Assembly (NCBI GenBank): GCA_015680635.1
Contig: JAABOA010000280.1
Location: 1-17,742, forward strand
DNA length: 17,742 nucleotides
Direction of reading: 5' to 3'
DNA from: Lunasporangiospora selenospora
Taxonomy: Eukaryota; Mortierellomycota; Mortierellomycetes; Mortierellales; Mortierellaceae
Shown: positions 8,701 to 17,742 of the stretch, piece by piece
Layout of the letters: every line of letters begins with the position of its first letter
Position numbering within the stretch: the first letter of the stretch is position 1
The notes under the pieces: generated by a model
What the model was told of the DNA's origin: nothing
Database searches by the model: none
The model's input: the letters and a program-made list of their open reading frames with translations, nothing else
Translations under genes and position numbers: made by a program

Positions 8701-10196
8701 TATATGATCCAGGATTGAACTGCTTGGACGATTACAAGATTGTTATGACGGAGACTTTAGTTCGCTTGAGTGATAAGTCAACAAGAGGAGCTGGTTTCAC
8801 TGGTATGGATGCTGATGGTAGTGATCCAGAACATAATAGTAAAAGCAGGGCTCAGCACTCGGAAAGCAGGATGGATCGTTTTCGCAAGAAGGCTAGGCTT
8901 CACACAGATGCACCACTTACGAGTAGAGTCGCGAAGAAGCGCGTGATCAAGTTCTGGTGCCTTAACCCAGGAGTGATCTTTCAACCACTCTCAGCAAAAG
9001 CGAGGTCCGTCATTTTGACCAGTGGAACTCTATCCCCTATGGATTCATTTGCGTCTGAGCTAAAGACCTCGTTCAAGGTTCGGTTTTCAGCAGGACATGT
9101 TGTTGAAAGTTCTCAAGTTTGGGCAGGAGTGCTGCCCTTTGGTCCAAACAAATTGAAAATGGATGGTACCTACAAGTCAGTGGGTAAGTATAGGATGAGG
9201 AAACAATTCTCCATCTGTTCAAATACCTTTGTGATCTACAGTCAACCCAAAAGACACTGTCTTACCGTTTTTATTATATTGTCCATAGGCAGTTACTACT
9301 TCCAAGACGAGTTGGGCCACGCAATCGAAGGGATCATCAAAACAGTGCCTCATGGAGCACTGTGCTTCGTGTCATCATATATCCTAATGTCGAATCTAAT
9401 CTCACGCTGGAAGTCTACAGGACAGTACGAGCGACTGGTTCAAATCAAAAAGATCATACTGGAGCCACAGAAAGCAACGACCAAGGTCTTTGATAATACT
9501 CTTCGAGAATATTACGAGTGTATTGCGGACCATGTTTCGAGGGGTTCTAAGGGTGGAGCGCTTATGTTTGCTGTATACCGTGGTAAGTGTTCGGAAGGAA
9601 TCGACTTTACGGACGCGAACTGTCGCGTGGTCATAGCAGTCGGTGTTCCTTACCCTTCCGCTCAGGATATGAAGATCAAACTGAAACGGGAATACAACGA
9701 CAATCGGAGTCTCCGACCTTGGCAAGAGCCTCCACCATTACCGACGGTCGCGTCAGCATCAAGGACAGGAAGGTCTCTTCTCGATATTGATTTGAATTCG
9801 ATCAACCATTCGACTGGAACTTCCTCTCAAAGTGCGCAGAACCTACTCGCACAGGCTCGACAACAACAAGCACCAAGACAGCAACCATGGGTGGCTCTGA
9901 ATGGGAGCCGTTGGTATGATATCCAAGCGTTCCGGGCTTACAATCAGGCAGTTGGTCGCTGTATTCGTCATCGGACGGACTGGGGCGCGATGGTGTTTTT
10001 AGATTTCCGCCTCGCACAGTGTGGAAGCCAACAGAATCTATCCAAATGGATCCGCCCACTTGTGAGGACGCATTCGGACTATGACGAAGGTATACAGAGT
10101 ATCCAGAAATGGCTCGAGCCCTTTTACCAAGGAGCCGAGGCCGAAGCTGGAGACACTAAACCCCAGCAGGACAGCCTGGAGCCAGATCCAAAATAG
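5789..10196 (+). CDS. FANCJ/BRIP1-type iron-sulfur DEAH DNA helicase
   Basis: XPD-family superfamily-2 helicase, 5' to 3' in characterised members; FANCJ acts in crosslink repair and G-quadruplex unwinding. Exons: 5789-6007, 6137-6193, 6288-6339, 6469-7099, 7219-7277, 7424-7642, 7761-7841, 7952-8145, 8289-8365, 8462-9183, 9289-10196; 1072 residues, all phases consistent. Motifs: GGVKIQFPFEPYQSQ (about 72-86), Walker A ESPTGSGKS (106-114, split by intron 3), VGSRTHKQ (motif Ia), iron-sulfur ligands Cys351, Cys366, Cys375, Cys414, DEAH 457-460, LTSGTLSPMDSF (motif III), RGKCSEGIDF (868-877), QAVGRCIRHRTDWG (990-1003). FANCJ rather than RTEL1 or CHL1: IKFWCLNPGV, REYNDNRS, WYDIQAFRAYNQ and DEAHNIEDASREA all match FANCJ best. 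Odd points: a 73-residue acidic N-terminal extension, a Cys-rich CSGCGC at 201-206, a Gln/Ser-rich insert at about 912-972, and a short C-terminus lacking the vertebrate BRCA1-binding tail. Intron 8 uses an AAG acceptor. Confidence 0.9.
9184..9288 (+). other. FANCJ-type gene intron 10, in-frame and stop-free
   Basis: Donor GTAAGT and acceptor CATAG join Gly771 into KSVGSYYFQDELG, matching the FANCJ FQDEVG segment. The intron is 105 nt and has no in-frame stop, so retention would insert 35 residues. Those residues match nothing in the family and the splice signals are strong, so I treat it as an intron. Confidence 0.8.
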
Positions 10197-10327
10197 TAAA
10201 ATTAAAATACCGCGCTCAAAGGATGTGGTTCCCCCTCCCCTCATCTCTTGGGTCCAATTTTCTGTGGATTGCAGAGCAGTTTGTCGAGAAAGACCATACC
10301 AAAGGTATTGGTATTGTCTAGTGCCTT

Positions 10328-10348
10328 TTGTTGTTGTTGTTGTTGTTG
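10328..10348 (+). repeat. (TTG)7 trinucleotide repeat
   Basis: Seven uninterrupted TTG units in the convergent intergenic region; a minus-strand reading would give a poly-Gln stretch, but no gene supports it. Confidence 0.85.
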
Positions 10349-11062
10349 TGGGGATGCGGCTCTTGCATGAATATGTGCGGGAGGGGGATATAAAAGGGAA
10401 TGGTCCGTGGTGGATGATCTGTCCGTGTCCGTGTTCATGCTCGTATCCGTGTCAAGTCTTGACCAATCATCCATCCAAACACTTTAGGTAGTCATATTTG
10501 ACGATATGCATTTTCGCTTAGCAGACATTTTTTTTATATTTTAATGCAGACTAGGCGGTGTTGAGGCTACGAACAGAATGCGGAAGGAGAGAGAGATGGT
10601 GCAAGGAAAAGATCGGGATGGAGCAGGGTAAAACAAACAGGGGGGTAGAGAGAGGGGTATGAGTGATTAACTTTGGAAGTCGAGAGAAAAAAAGGGCGAG
10701 ATAGAAAAATAGAAGGAGATTCGGGAAGAGAAGGGAACTTTTGGTCTGTGCTTTCTACTCAAGTGGTATCCCTTCCTGTCCAACTTTGGGAATCCTGCAC
10801 AACGACCTGCCTATTGCTTTGGTTATTGTTTGTTCCGCTCAAAAAAAAGAAAAAGAAAAAAGAACAGCCCTCGATTTGTTGGGGGGAGGAGAAAGGAAAT
10901 ATGATGACTATTGGATTCTTACAATGCGATTATTCCCGTCACTTTAGCGTCGGTTCATGGTCTGCTTCCCGTCTCATTGTCTTCCCCCTTACTCTCTCTC
11001 CCTCTCCTTTGATAACTCGCGTCCATTGGTCTGGACTACTACTATCTAATCTTTTTTTTTTT

Positions 11063-11068
11063 TTTATT
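11063..11068 (-). terminator. possible polyadenylation signal of the RING gene
   Basis: AATAAA on the minus strand, 10 nt after the TAA/TGA-type stop ending at 11079 and immediately followed by an A run. It is very close to the stop codon, and the A/T-rich context makes a chance match possible. Confidence 0.3.
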
Positions 11069-11078
11069 CTTTTCTTGA

Positions 11079-12944
11079 TCATTGTGCGGTGAGAGCAGAG
11101 ATTGTCGCTAGGGCGCGATTCTTTTGGTGTTTGGCAATCGTCTTGTCCAGAGCAATGATCCTCAGTTTCCCACCAACCATGGTGACGCCCACCCATCCTG
11201 CTGTGATCAATGATCGAAGGACAAGGCCACGCCAATCCGAAAATTTGGTCATGTCTCGACCCAGTTCTCGCAGTTTTTGGAAATATCCCATCTCCTTGCG
11301 CCCCAATGCCAGGTCAATAAAGTTGATTTGGAGTTGTTGACGACATGCAGGACATGTTTTCCGACCTGCGTTCATTAGGTACTCCCCCTGTTGTGTAAAC
11401 AATGGCCTGAGCACAGGTTCTGCGGCTCTAGAGGCATCCTCAAGGTCTTGTTGTTCTTCTGCTTGGTGTAGATGTTGTACATTTTGGGTATCATGGAGAT
11501 GTGAGTGAGGCTCCTCAGAGGGTTGGGTATCGTCAATTGCTGTGGCAGGTCCTGCCGTGTCCCTCTCAGACTCTACTGTTGTTGTTGTGGTTGTTGTTGT
11601 GGTCGTCGTCGTCGTCATCCTCGTTTCTGTGGCCAATGATGGGGGTTGACTTGCATCCATATTAACCCGCAAGTCATTTCCTGGACCTGGCTCGGTTCTG
11701 GAATTGACAGAAAGCAGACGACCCAAATTATTGCCACCCAATGCTGCCGCTACAGCATTCGTTTCAGCAGCTCTGCCTCGACGCCGTGACATGACCTCGG
11801 CAATAATACGTGGAGTATGCATACCCGCAACAGCTCCGTGAACAGTAGTTCCCCAATTGAAGAACCGGAAGGCCTCCATCGGTCGATAGCCCTTAGGGCC
11901 ATAGTTGTACCATTTCCGGATACATCCCCGATGGGCTACGTGCTGACGAACGACACAAAAGTTTTCCAAGACATGGTCTGTGTCCCGATTGATGCCTTGT
12001 TGTTGGCTTGCCAAGGTACCATGACTATAATCCTCCTGATCTGCAGCTGCGGAATCTTCATCATCTAGCATGGCTCCATAACAGATGCAGCAATCGTCAT
12101 CCGTAAACTGTTCCCGCTCCTCTTTCTCCAACGCACGACCCGTCAACAGTATCCGTTTCTTTTCGAGCCCAAACTTGCGCAGGATATAAAACATGACAAA
12201 TTCATCAACGAGCATCGTTCCAAGACTGAAGATGGCTACTTGGCCAAGGATCGGTCGCGTGTTTCTGAAAAAGTCGCCATAGGGCCGGCCAGGTCGTTTG
12301 GTCAGGGTCGAGGTCATCCGTACGACCCGGAGCATCATGTAGGCGACTACAAGGTAATAGCAGCTAATGGCTCGCATCTCGGCTTCACTCCATCGTTTTT
12401 TGCGAAAGAGCCAGCGTGGCTGTGAGTTGATCAAGATGGTTGCTGTAGGTAGTGTAATTGGTATCGGGATAAAAGGAAGTAGAAGGGGAAAAGATGCATA
12501 AGTTTATGAGTTTGTATCGATCATGATCCTCTTTAGAGCCATTGGGCCACTTTCCCAGAGAAAGAGATTTGGTTTGTACCTTTGAGCCAGGCCGAGACGG
12601 CTAAACATGTGTTTGCAGACGAACCACGTTTGGGTGGGAGAGATCCAGGAGACACAGGGAAAAAATAGAGTCAGTAAGGAATCATTCTCTGTTTGCTTTA
12701 GGGTGCCCAATTCAGATAGCTACAGCGTTTGCGGGGTATGAACGGGAGGATACAGAAGACAGATTTAACCACCCAAAAAAACCCGACACGATATCGAGCG
12801 GAGCAGAGAGACAGGGGAAGAGGACATACCCCAGGCATTCAGAGAGATGACTAGGCCAGCAGGGATGCCCCTGATGATTTCACGGGCAAGCCGGACAATA
12901 TTGATTCTGTCAAGGACAGCGACAGCGACTGGCTTGACAGGCAT
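11079..12944 (-). CDS. membrane protein with split RING-like zinc site, probable E3 ubiquitin ligase
   Basis: Two exons, 12944-12830 and 12442-11079, joined in phase (G plus CA gives Ala) across a 387-nt intron (GTATGT to CTACAG); 492 residues. Hydrophobic segments: about 27-43 (IPAGLVISLNAWATILI), 62-78 (AISCYYLVVAYMMLRVV), 103-126 (LGQVAIFSLGTMLVDEFVMF) and 448-463 near the C-terminus. RING-like ligands: Cys156/157 and Cys159, Cys201, His206, His209, Cys212 (HVAHRGCIRKW), then CPAC at 402-405. About 190 residues separate Cys212 from Cys402, including a 13-Thr run (315-327) and a His/Gln/Glu-rich stretch. The start is the first ATG in this frame; the open frame upstream lacks any ATG. I do not recognise the family. 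By analogy, a membrane-anchored ligase with a cytosolic RING is the likeliest role, but no activity is shown. Confidence 0.75.
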
Positions 12945-13062
12945 GACTGTGTGTTGGGGTAGAGTTGGAATGAAAGGTGAGAGGAAGGGATGCACAAGGT
13001 GTAATGCAGGGAGGGTATGGTTGGGTTGATTCGAGAAGGAGGAGACAGGAGGAGAGGGATGG

Positions 13063-13187
13063 GAAATGAACAGCTGAAGAGGAATAGGAAATGAACAGTA
13101 GAAAAGGAATAGGAAATGAACAGCTGAAGAGGAATAGGAAATGAACAATCGAGGAGGAATTGGAAATGAACAAATGAAGAGGAATGA
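13063..13187. repeat. 25-bp minisatellite, five copies
   Basis: Five consecutive 25-bp units start at 13063, 13088, 13113, 13138 and 13163. Each begins GAAATGAACA; copies 1 and 3 are identical and the others differ at a few positions. The array lies 119-243 bp upstream of the RING gene start codon, so it is in the leader or promoter. It is purine-rich on the plus strand. Confidence 0.93.
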
Positions 13188-13694
13188 AAAAAAAAATAAA
13201 TAAATAGAGAGAGCAGCAGCAATATATAAAAGTTGTGGGCTGAGAGTGTCATGAAAGACTTTCCTTATCCAATTATCCAATAGGATAAAGGACCCTTCCT
13301 GGCGCGAGCGCCCAACTCGTCACATGTAACCTATCCGCTCTTCTCCAGAGTCCGACCTACATCCTTTCCTCTCCCAGCCGAGATAGCCAGCGGTTGGCTT
13401 GTGCCCTCAAAACAAATTGGCCCCAGCTCGGCCCGGCTCCTGTTCTCCTTTTCCCTCATAGACTGGGACGGCGCATGTCGCGTCCGTTTTTCCGTCCATG
13501 CGAATATCATACCCAATCCCATGTATTGAGTTGTTTTCGCCAAAGGTAAAATTCCTTTCGATACCCACAGCTTTTCTTCAATGCTAGTCTCCTTTTCATC
13601 TCTCCTTGGTCAACGGAGAAACATAGGGCCAGAGTGAGGAGAAATTTAGCCGCAACCACAGAGCAGTAGATTGAGTTGTATCGATCATAGACGT

Positions 13695-13700
13695 TTTATT
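13695..13700 (-). terminator. polyadenylation signal of BRR2
   Basis: Canonical AATAAA on the minus strand, about 75 nt after the BRR2 stop codon and followed by a T/G-containing stretch. Position and sequence fit a cleavage and polyadenylation signal. Confidence 0.6.
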
Positions 13701-13774
13701 TCACAATGACTCTGTTGCCTGCCAACTTGTCTAGGCAATGTTTTTCAAATTATAGTACTCCTATTCCCTTCTCT

Positions 13775-16700
13775 CTAGGCCATCTCCACATCGCCATCCT
13801 CGTCCTCGTCCTCGTCCTCCTCCTCGTCCTCATCCTCCTCACCCTCACCCACCTCCAACTCAATGTCAATCTCCTGATCACATCCCAGGAAACTGTCGCA
13901 CATCGTGTACAACTTCAATGTCTGCTTGCCAGGTCGTGCACACACAAACTCAAGCTTCACATTCTGTGTTCGTTGTAATGTGATGCGCTTGATTGCAAGA
14001 AGCGTCTTGGTCGCTGGATCGCCAATAACAACCCACCAGCCTTCGTCCTTCTTGGTTGGGAAGAACGGTGCAGGGACGCTGGTCAGATCTCCAGCAGACT
14101 CCTCATCGTCATCACCCTCACGCTCCAATTGCACTTGAATCAATGCAGGCTGCCCAGCCTTGACGTCCTCTTCGTCCTGAACATTATAAGACACTTCAAC
14201 ACTTGGGTACCGGTTCACAAACTCAGCAATCGATCGCATCTGTCTATCATCCACCTGGAGTGCCTTGGTTCTGTCATCATCCTCCATATCCTGGATATCA
14301 AATACAGACTCGACGCCCTTGGCCTCGCATCGCTTGATTCGTTCCGTCGTCATAAATGGAACCTGCTTCAACGGCGACTCTCGGTCCCACATTGCCTGAA
14401 CACTCATCTGAGACAATTCCATTGCCGCGAGTGCTGGAGGCAACCATCCGTTGGAGGAAATTACATCGACGCACGCCTGCAGCAATGGAACCACCTGGCT
14501 GACCACCATTGCTTGATCCGAAGCCAGATCAGGTGGCAACTGAGTTCTCGAGAAATGAGCCTGCAGCAAGATATTTGCCTTGTGATGTGGGTTCGTGAAC
14601 CTGATGTTGCTCAGTTTCACGGGCAAACGATCATACACTCGCTTCAACACCACATCTTCATGATGACGGATTGGAATTGATTCGTACTCAGCCGCGGTCG
14701 AAATGATCTCTAGCAATCCCTTGAGCTTCGTGGTTGGTGTCAAACTGGAGCTGAACAACTCCACGGTCGAGAAGTTGATGTTGTAGTATGCAGCAATCAT
14801 ACCAAGGTTAAGCGGAGAGACATCCATTTCATCCTCGATTGCAATGCACTTAGATGTCACCAGGTCGTTGATCGTTGTTTCCACAAGCTCTGACAAATGG
14901 TCCGACAAGTGCCGGTGCGTCACTCCCTGAAGGTTATAATAGTTCGGGTTCTGGGCCATACGACGGTACAGGAATGTCCATGTCAGATAGTCGACCGCAT
15001 CCTGCTTGTTCTCAATCGTCTTGGTCACAACCTCAGCATTGAAATGGTCGTGCAGGAAGTGATCCAGATGTGACTCAACGGGAAGGGCCTCGAACAAGAA
15101 CTTCTTGTAAAATTCTTTTCGGTTCGATTGACACATCAGCACACATCGGCTGGATTCGTCTTCGTTTGGACGGCATGCTCGTCCCATCATCTGGAGAATG
15201 TCAGTTGTAGGATAATCCGCATACCGGTGGTCCTTGCCGTCATAGTATTGCGTACCCATGACTACCACCATGTACGAACTCAGAGGGATACCCCAGCAGG
15301 TGTCTCTTGATGCAATCACGACCTGGATCGCTCCTGTCTCAAAGAGCTTCTCGACCACGCGCTTATCGCCCTTGCTAAGCGCTTCATGGAAAAATCCAAT
15401 ACCGTGCTCCAACGCGCTTGCAAGTGCCTTGTCCTGAACATGTTCCAAGTGAGCCTTCAGCACATCCTGATCGCAGTGGAGGAACTGGTTTGGCTTGTCA
15501 TCGGCGGCACAGAACGTGATAAGTTCCGATACAGTCAATCGGCACTGCTTTCTGGAAGGTACAAAAACAATAACAGATTTGTTGGGCGAGTGGGTTGTGA
15601 TCGCAGTGTACGTCGGCTTGGCCATGGCGATCATCCACGAAGCAAAGTGGGGGATTGTGTAACTCTGGATATGGACATCCAATGGCAAGGGACGCACCAT
15701 CGGGTGGAAGTTGAACACAGAGTGGCTAGTTGCGCCGATCCATTCGCCCAGGTCACGAGCATTTGCCAAAGATGTGCTCAGGGCTACAATTCGGATCTTG
15801 GACTCGACCTGTGAGGCAATGAAACGCATCCTCGAGACAATCACCTCATATGTGGGGCCAATGTCTCCACCAATCAAGTGCAGCTCATCTGCAATAAAGA
15901 GCTGGATCGTCTGCACATTCTTGCGCTGCTTCCATCGGCGAGAGATGACATCCCACTGAGTTGGTGTTGCAAGAATGACATCTCCTCTCTCCAAAAGTTT
16001 GAGATCGGCACTGGTCTCTCCTGTGAGAGCGACAATAGTCTTACCGCCTTGAATATCGCCAAACTTGGCTTGCCACTCTAGTCGTCGAGCATCGATTACT
16101 TCCTGGTGAGGCTCAATATACACGATACGGCCCTTTGGTGTACCCTTTACAGGCTTCCTGTTCCATTGGCGCATCATCGCAAACTCAGCACAGATAGTCT
16201 TTCCTGAGCCTGTTGGTGCTCCAATAAACACGTTATCGTCCAAGGTGTAAAGAGTGTTGAACACCTGTGTCTGGATAGGGTTGAACTTGTGGATGGACTT
16301 TGAAAAGATTTCTTCAAACTCGCGGTTGCGCAAAGCAGACACTGGCAAGGGCTGAAGATCCAACAGCTCAGTGTGGGGTGGATACTTCTCGGGCAAGATG
16401 AGATGCTTGAACGAGATTGGGAACCGTGTCTCCGAGTGCAACCACCGATCTGAAATAATGCTGACAAAGTAGTTGGGTGGTAAAGGATCGAAAAGTGGAA
16501 CCGTAAATGTCATCAAATGCTCCTCTTCTGCGTATTGTTGCTTCAGGATAAATGACTCCTGGTGAAGGATCATCTCTCCATCAACATCCTCGACAAGAAT
16601 CCAGAACGCCTCTGCTGCACCGTGGACCTTTTCGTCCCACTTGAAATCGGGAGTGATCGTCAGTTCGACCTTAAGCATGGATCGCGTCAGAGGTTGAACA

Positions 16701-17742
16701 TGAGACTGCAGATCCATCTTGGGGAACTCGTGGATATAGCGTTCAAGCAGCTTGCCTGCCTTGGGCACGCCGACCAGCTCACCAATTTCCTGCGAGGACA
16801 AGTCAAAGTACCGGACCCACTCAAATTCCTTGCGTTCAATCTTCTTGATCAATTCTGGGTTGATGGCCTTGAACTGACGCAGGGGTGTCATGGAGAGCCA
16901 TTGTCTCTTCTCGACCATCTTGCACATATCCAACGCCTTGCGAGTCAGCTGGGCCCATCCGCGACGTAAGCAAATCTCGAAAATAGCTCGAAGGATACGA
17001 CCGCTACTCTGCGTAACATACACCATGTCGCTAAGTAGCGCAAAACCCTCCAGTTTGAGTTGAGAAATATACGACTGCAGCAAAACATTGATCTTGGCCG
17101 TTGGCTCCTCAATGCTCTCCTTGACGGGTACAGGAACTTGCTCGAGCCATTTTTGGAGTTCTGCCTTCTCTTCCTCGCGCACAGGGATATACTTGAATTC
17201 GTCACTAAGCGAGAACACCCTGAACAGCTCGATATGGGACATCATTGGCTTCAAGTGCTGGTTGTAGGTCGCCATTGAGTTATGAGAGATGTAGTAATGG
17301 GAGGCAATGCGTCCGAGTTCAGTGCCTTGGAACTTTCCTGTCCTCTTGTCGTACTTGATCATATTGCACTTGTCAAGGATTGTAGCCGCTGAGTGCACAA
17401 TGTCGACACGCTTCTTCTGAAGATAAGGATCGTCCTCCAGCTCATCAGGTGCGATGCTGTACAGCGCTGGGTTGCGCAGCATACGGACATAGAGATAGGT
17501 GTAGCCGAGCCACTGAACAGCCTCGTCGCGGTTCTTGATCGTTCCAAGGACAATCTCTGCGTTCAAGTTGTCGGCCAACTTTGATACAAATTGCGATTCG
17601 ATTGGGAGTTGCTGGTTGAGCAGTGAGAGGTAGTACTGGAGCTCGGAGTGGGTGGTGATGATGATGCCCTCACCATACTGATCGAACTGAGGACGACCAG
17701 CTCTTCCAAGCATCTGCAGCACATCTTGTGGAGACAATTCAG
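13775..17742 (-). CDS. BRR2: U5 snRNP RNA helicase Brr2, C-terminal part; N-terminus beyond right edge
   Basis: Ski2-like helicase of the U5 snRNP that unwinds U4/U6 to activate the spliceosome (human SNRNP200, about 2136 residues). The frame enters at 17740 and is open for 1321 residues to a TAG at 13777-13775, with no intron. It starts at motif VI of the first cassette ([15 protein letters not shown]), then a winged helix and the first Sec63 unit ([18 protein letters not shown]). The second cassette has Walker [10 protein letters not shown] (about residue 505), ADELHLIGG (about 615), [10 protein letters not shown] and motif [15 protein letters not shown] (about 847), followed by [20 protein letters not shown], the second Sec63 unit ([28 protein letters not shown]) and [12 protein letters not shown]. 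It ends in an acidic Glu/Asp tail. In known Brr2 the second cassette is a regulatory platform for Prp8 and Jab1/MPN and is nearly inactive. Roughly 800 N-terminal residues lie outside. Confidence 0.97.
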   Translation of the reverse strand, partial: ELSPQDVLQMLGRAGRPQFDQYGEGIIITTHSELQYYLSLLNQQLPIESQFVSKLADNLNAEIVLGTIKNRDEAVQWLGYTYLYVRMLRNPALYSIAPDELEDDPYLQKKRVDIVHSAATILDKCNMIKYDKRTGKFQGTELGRIASHYYISHNSMATYNQHLKPMMSHIELFRVFSLSDEFKYIPVREEEKAELQKWLEQVPVPVKESIEEPTAKINVLLQSYISQLKLEGFALLSDMVYVTQSSGRILRAIFEICLRRGWAQLTRKALDMCKMVEKRQWLSMTPLRQFKAINPELIKKIERKEFEWVRYFDLSSQEIGELVGVPKAGKLLERYIHEFPKMDLQSHVQPLTRSMLKVELTITPDFKWDEKVHGAAEAFWILVEDVDGEMILHQESFILKQQYAEEEHLMTFTVPLFDPLPPNYFVSIISDRWLHSETRFPISFKHLILPEKYPPHTELLDLQPLPVSALRNREFEEIFSKSIHKFNPIQTQVFNTLYTLDDNVFIGAPTGSGKTICAEFAMMRQWNRKPVKGTPKGRIVYIEPHQEVIDARRLEWQAKFGDIQGGKTIVALTGETSADLKLLERGDVILATPTQWDVISRRWKQRKNVQTIQLFIADELHLIGGDIGPTYEVIVSRMRFIASQVESKIRIVALSTSLANARDLGEWIGATSHSVFNFHPMVRPLPLDVHIQSYTIPHFASWMIAMAKPTYTAITTHSPNKSVIVFVPSRKQCRLTVSELITFCAADDKPNQFLHCDQDVLKAHLEHVQDKALASALEHGIGFFHEALSKGDKRVVEKLFETGAIQVVIASRDTCWGIPLSSYMVVVMGTQYYDGKDHRYADYPTTDILQMMGRACRPNEDESSRCVLMCQSNRKEFYKKFLFEALPVESHLDHFLHDHFNAEVVTKTIENKQDAVDYLTWTFLYRRMAQNPNYYNLQGVTHRHLSDHLSELVETTINDLVTSKCIAIEDEMDVSPLNLGMIAAYYNINFSTVELFSSSLTPTTKLKGLLEIISTAAEYESIPIRHHEDVVLKRVYDRLPVKLSNIRFTNPHHKANILLQAHFSRTQLPPDLASDQAMVVSQVVPLLQACVDVISSNGWLPPALAAMELSQMSVQAMWDRESPLKQVPFMTTERIKRCEAKGVESVFDIQDMEDDDRTKALQVDDRQMRSIAEFVNRYPSVEVSYNVQDEEDVKAGQPALIQVQLEREGDDDEESAGDLTSVPAPFFPTKKDEGWWVVIGDPATKTLLAIKRITLQRTQNVKLEFVCARPGKQTLKLYTMCDSFLGCDQEIDIELEVGEGEEDEDEEEDEDEDEDGDVEMA

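Larger units (their letters stand above)
10197..11078. other. convergent 3' intergenic region
   Basis: 880 bp between the 3' ends of the helicase gene (plus) and the RING gene (minus). It contains seven TTG units at 10328-10348, a TCCGTG-like hexamer repeat near 10420-10455, purine-rich GAGAG stretches around 10580-10740, an A-rich A/G run near 10839-10863, and a T run of about 15 at 11051-11065. Open frames here have low-complexity products and no family motifs. I see no gene. Confidence 0.6.
12945..13774. other. spacer: BRR2 3' end and RING gene upstream region
   Basis: 830 bp between two minus-strand genes. The right end holds the BRR2 3' UTR with an AATAAA signal; the left end holds the RING gene leader and promoter, with a 25-bp minisatellite and an AT-rich TATATAAA-like stretch near 13222-13229. 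Minus-strand frames are long and open across 13000-13280 because the repeat is pyrimidine-rich, but they have no ATG and no family match. No additional gene is supported. Confidence 0.6.

Noticed and set aside
9583-9588. Perfect GTAAGT donor inside helicase exon 11.
   Set aside because: The sequence on both sides encodes the conserved RGKCSEGIDF motif without a gap, so it is not used as a normal splice site.
5789-10196. Helicase read as CHL1/DDX11 or RTEL1.
   Set aside because: The shared XPD-family motifs fit all three, but the sequences around DEAH, motif III and motif VI follow FANCJ, and RTEL1/CHL1-specific segments are missing.
10241-11092. Small genes in the convergent spacer, including one with a poly-Gln stretch on the minus strand and a Lys-rich one on the plus strand.
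   Set aside because: Their products come from TTG, A-rich and CT-like simple sequence, with no conserved motif or splice support.
12580-12688. Extra 109-nt exon in the RING gene (open frame with a hydrophobic segment).
   Set aside because: Its length is not a multiple of three, so it breaks the phase that fits exactly when exons 12944-12830 and 12442-11079 are joined directly.
12945-13280. Hydrophobic N-terminal extension of the RING protein through the minisatellite.
   Set aside because: The frame is open but contains no ATG before 12944, and its Phe/Ser/Pro-rich reading comes from the pyrimidine-rich repeat, which is open in all three minus-strand frames.

Overview
The window is ordinary nuclear chromosome from a filamentous fungus. 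The genes carry many short spliceosomal introns (about 80-390 nt; GTAAGT-like donors, CTAAC/CTGAC-like branch points, pyrimidine tracts). There are RNA polymerase II style 3' ends, CT and T-rich simple repeats, and only eukaryotic core-cell genes. Intron density, plus a FANCJ-type helicase that is absent from the common model yeasts, points to an early-diverging lineage; Mortierella-like Mucoromycota is my best guess, by inference only. I see no mobile element, CRISPR array, prophage or secondary-metabolite cluster.

Layout, left to right. (1) 1-930, minus: most of ribosomal protein uL3 (RPL3), running off the left edge, with an intron right after the start codon. (2) 1414-2304: shared upstream region between divergent RPL3 and VMA10. 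(3) 2305-3271, plus: V-ATPase subunit G (VMA10) in four coding exons. (4) 3814-5339, plus: pantothenate synthetase (PAN6/panC type) in three exons, with a GC-AG intron and a mitochondrial-looking N-terminal extension. (5) 5789-10196, plus: an 11-exon iron-sulfur DEAH helicase of the FANCJ/BRIP1 type, 1072 residues in my gene model. (6) 10197-11078: convergent 3' region. (7) 11079-12944, minus: a two-exon membrane protein with a RING-like zinc site split by a long low-complexity insert; family not recognised. (8) 12945-13774: spacer with five copies of a 25-bp minisatellite. (9) 13775-17742, minus: C-terminal 1321 residues of the U5 snRNP helicase Brr2, entering from the right edge.

The genes do not form a pathway: they serve translation, vacuolar acidification, vitamin B5/CoA synthesis, DNA repair, probable membrane ubiquitylation and splicing. 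I found no undescribed multi-gene system. The most useful points are the fungal FANCJ with its complete iron-sulfur ligand set and Cys-rich insert, two of its introns that can be read through in frame, the possible dual targeting of pantothenate synthetase, the split RING protein, and the canonical-looking motif VI in the second Brr2 cassette. All exon models were made by eye from conserved protein motifs and splice signals.
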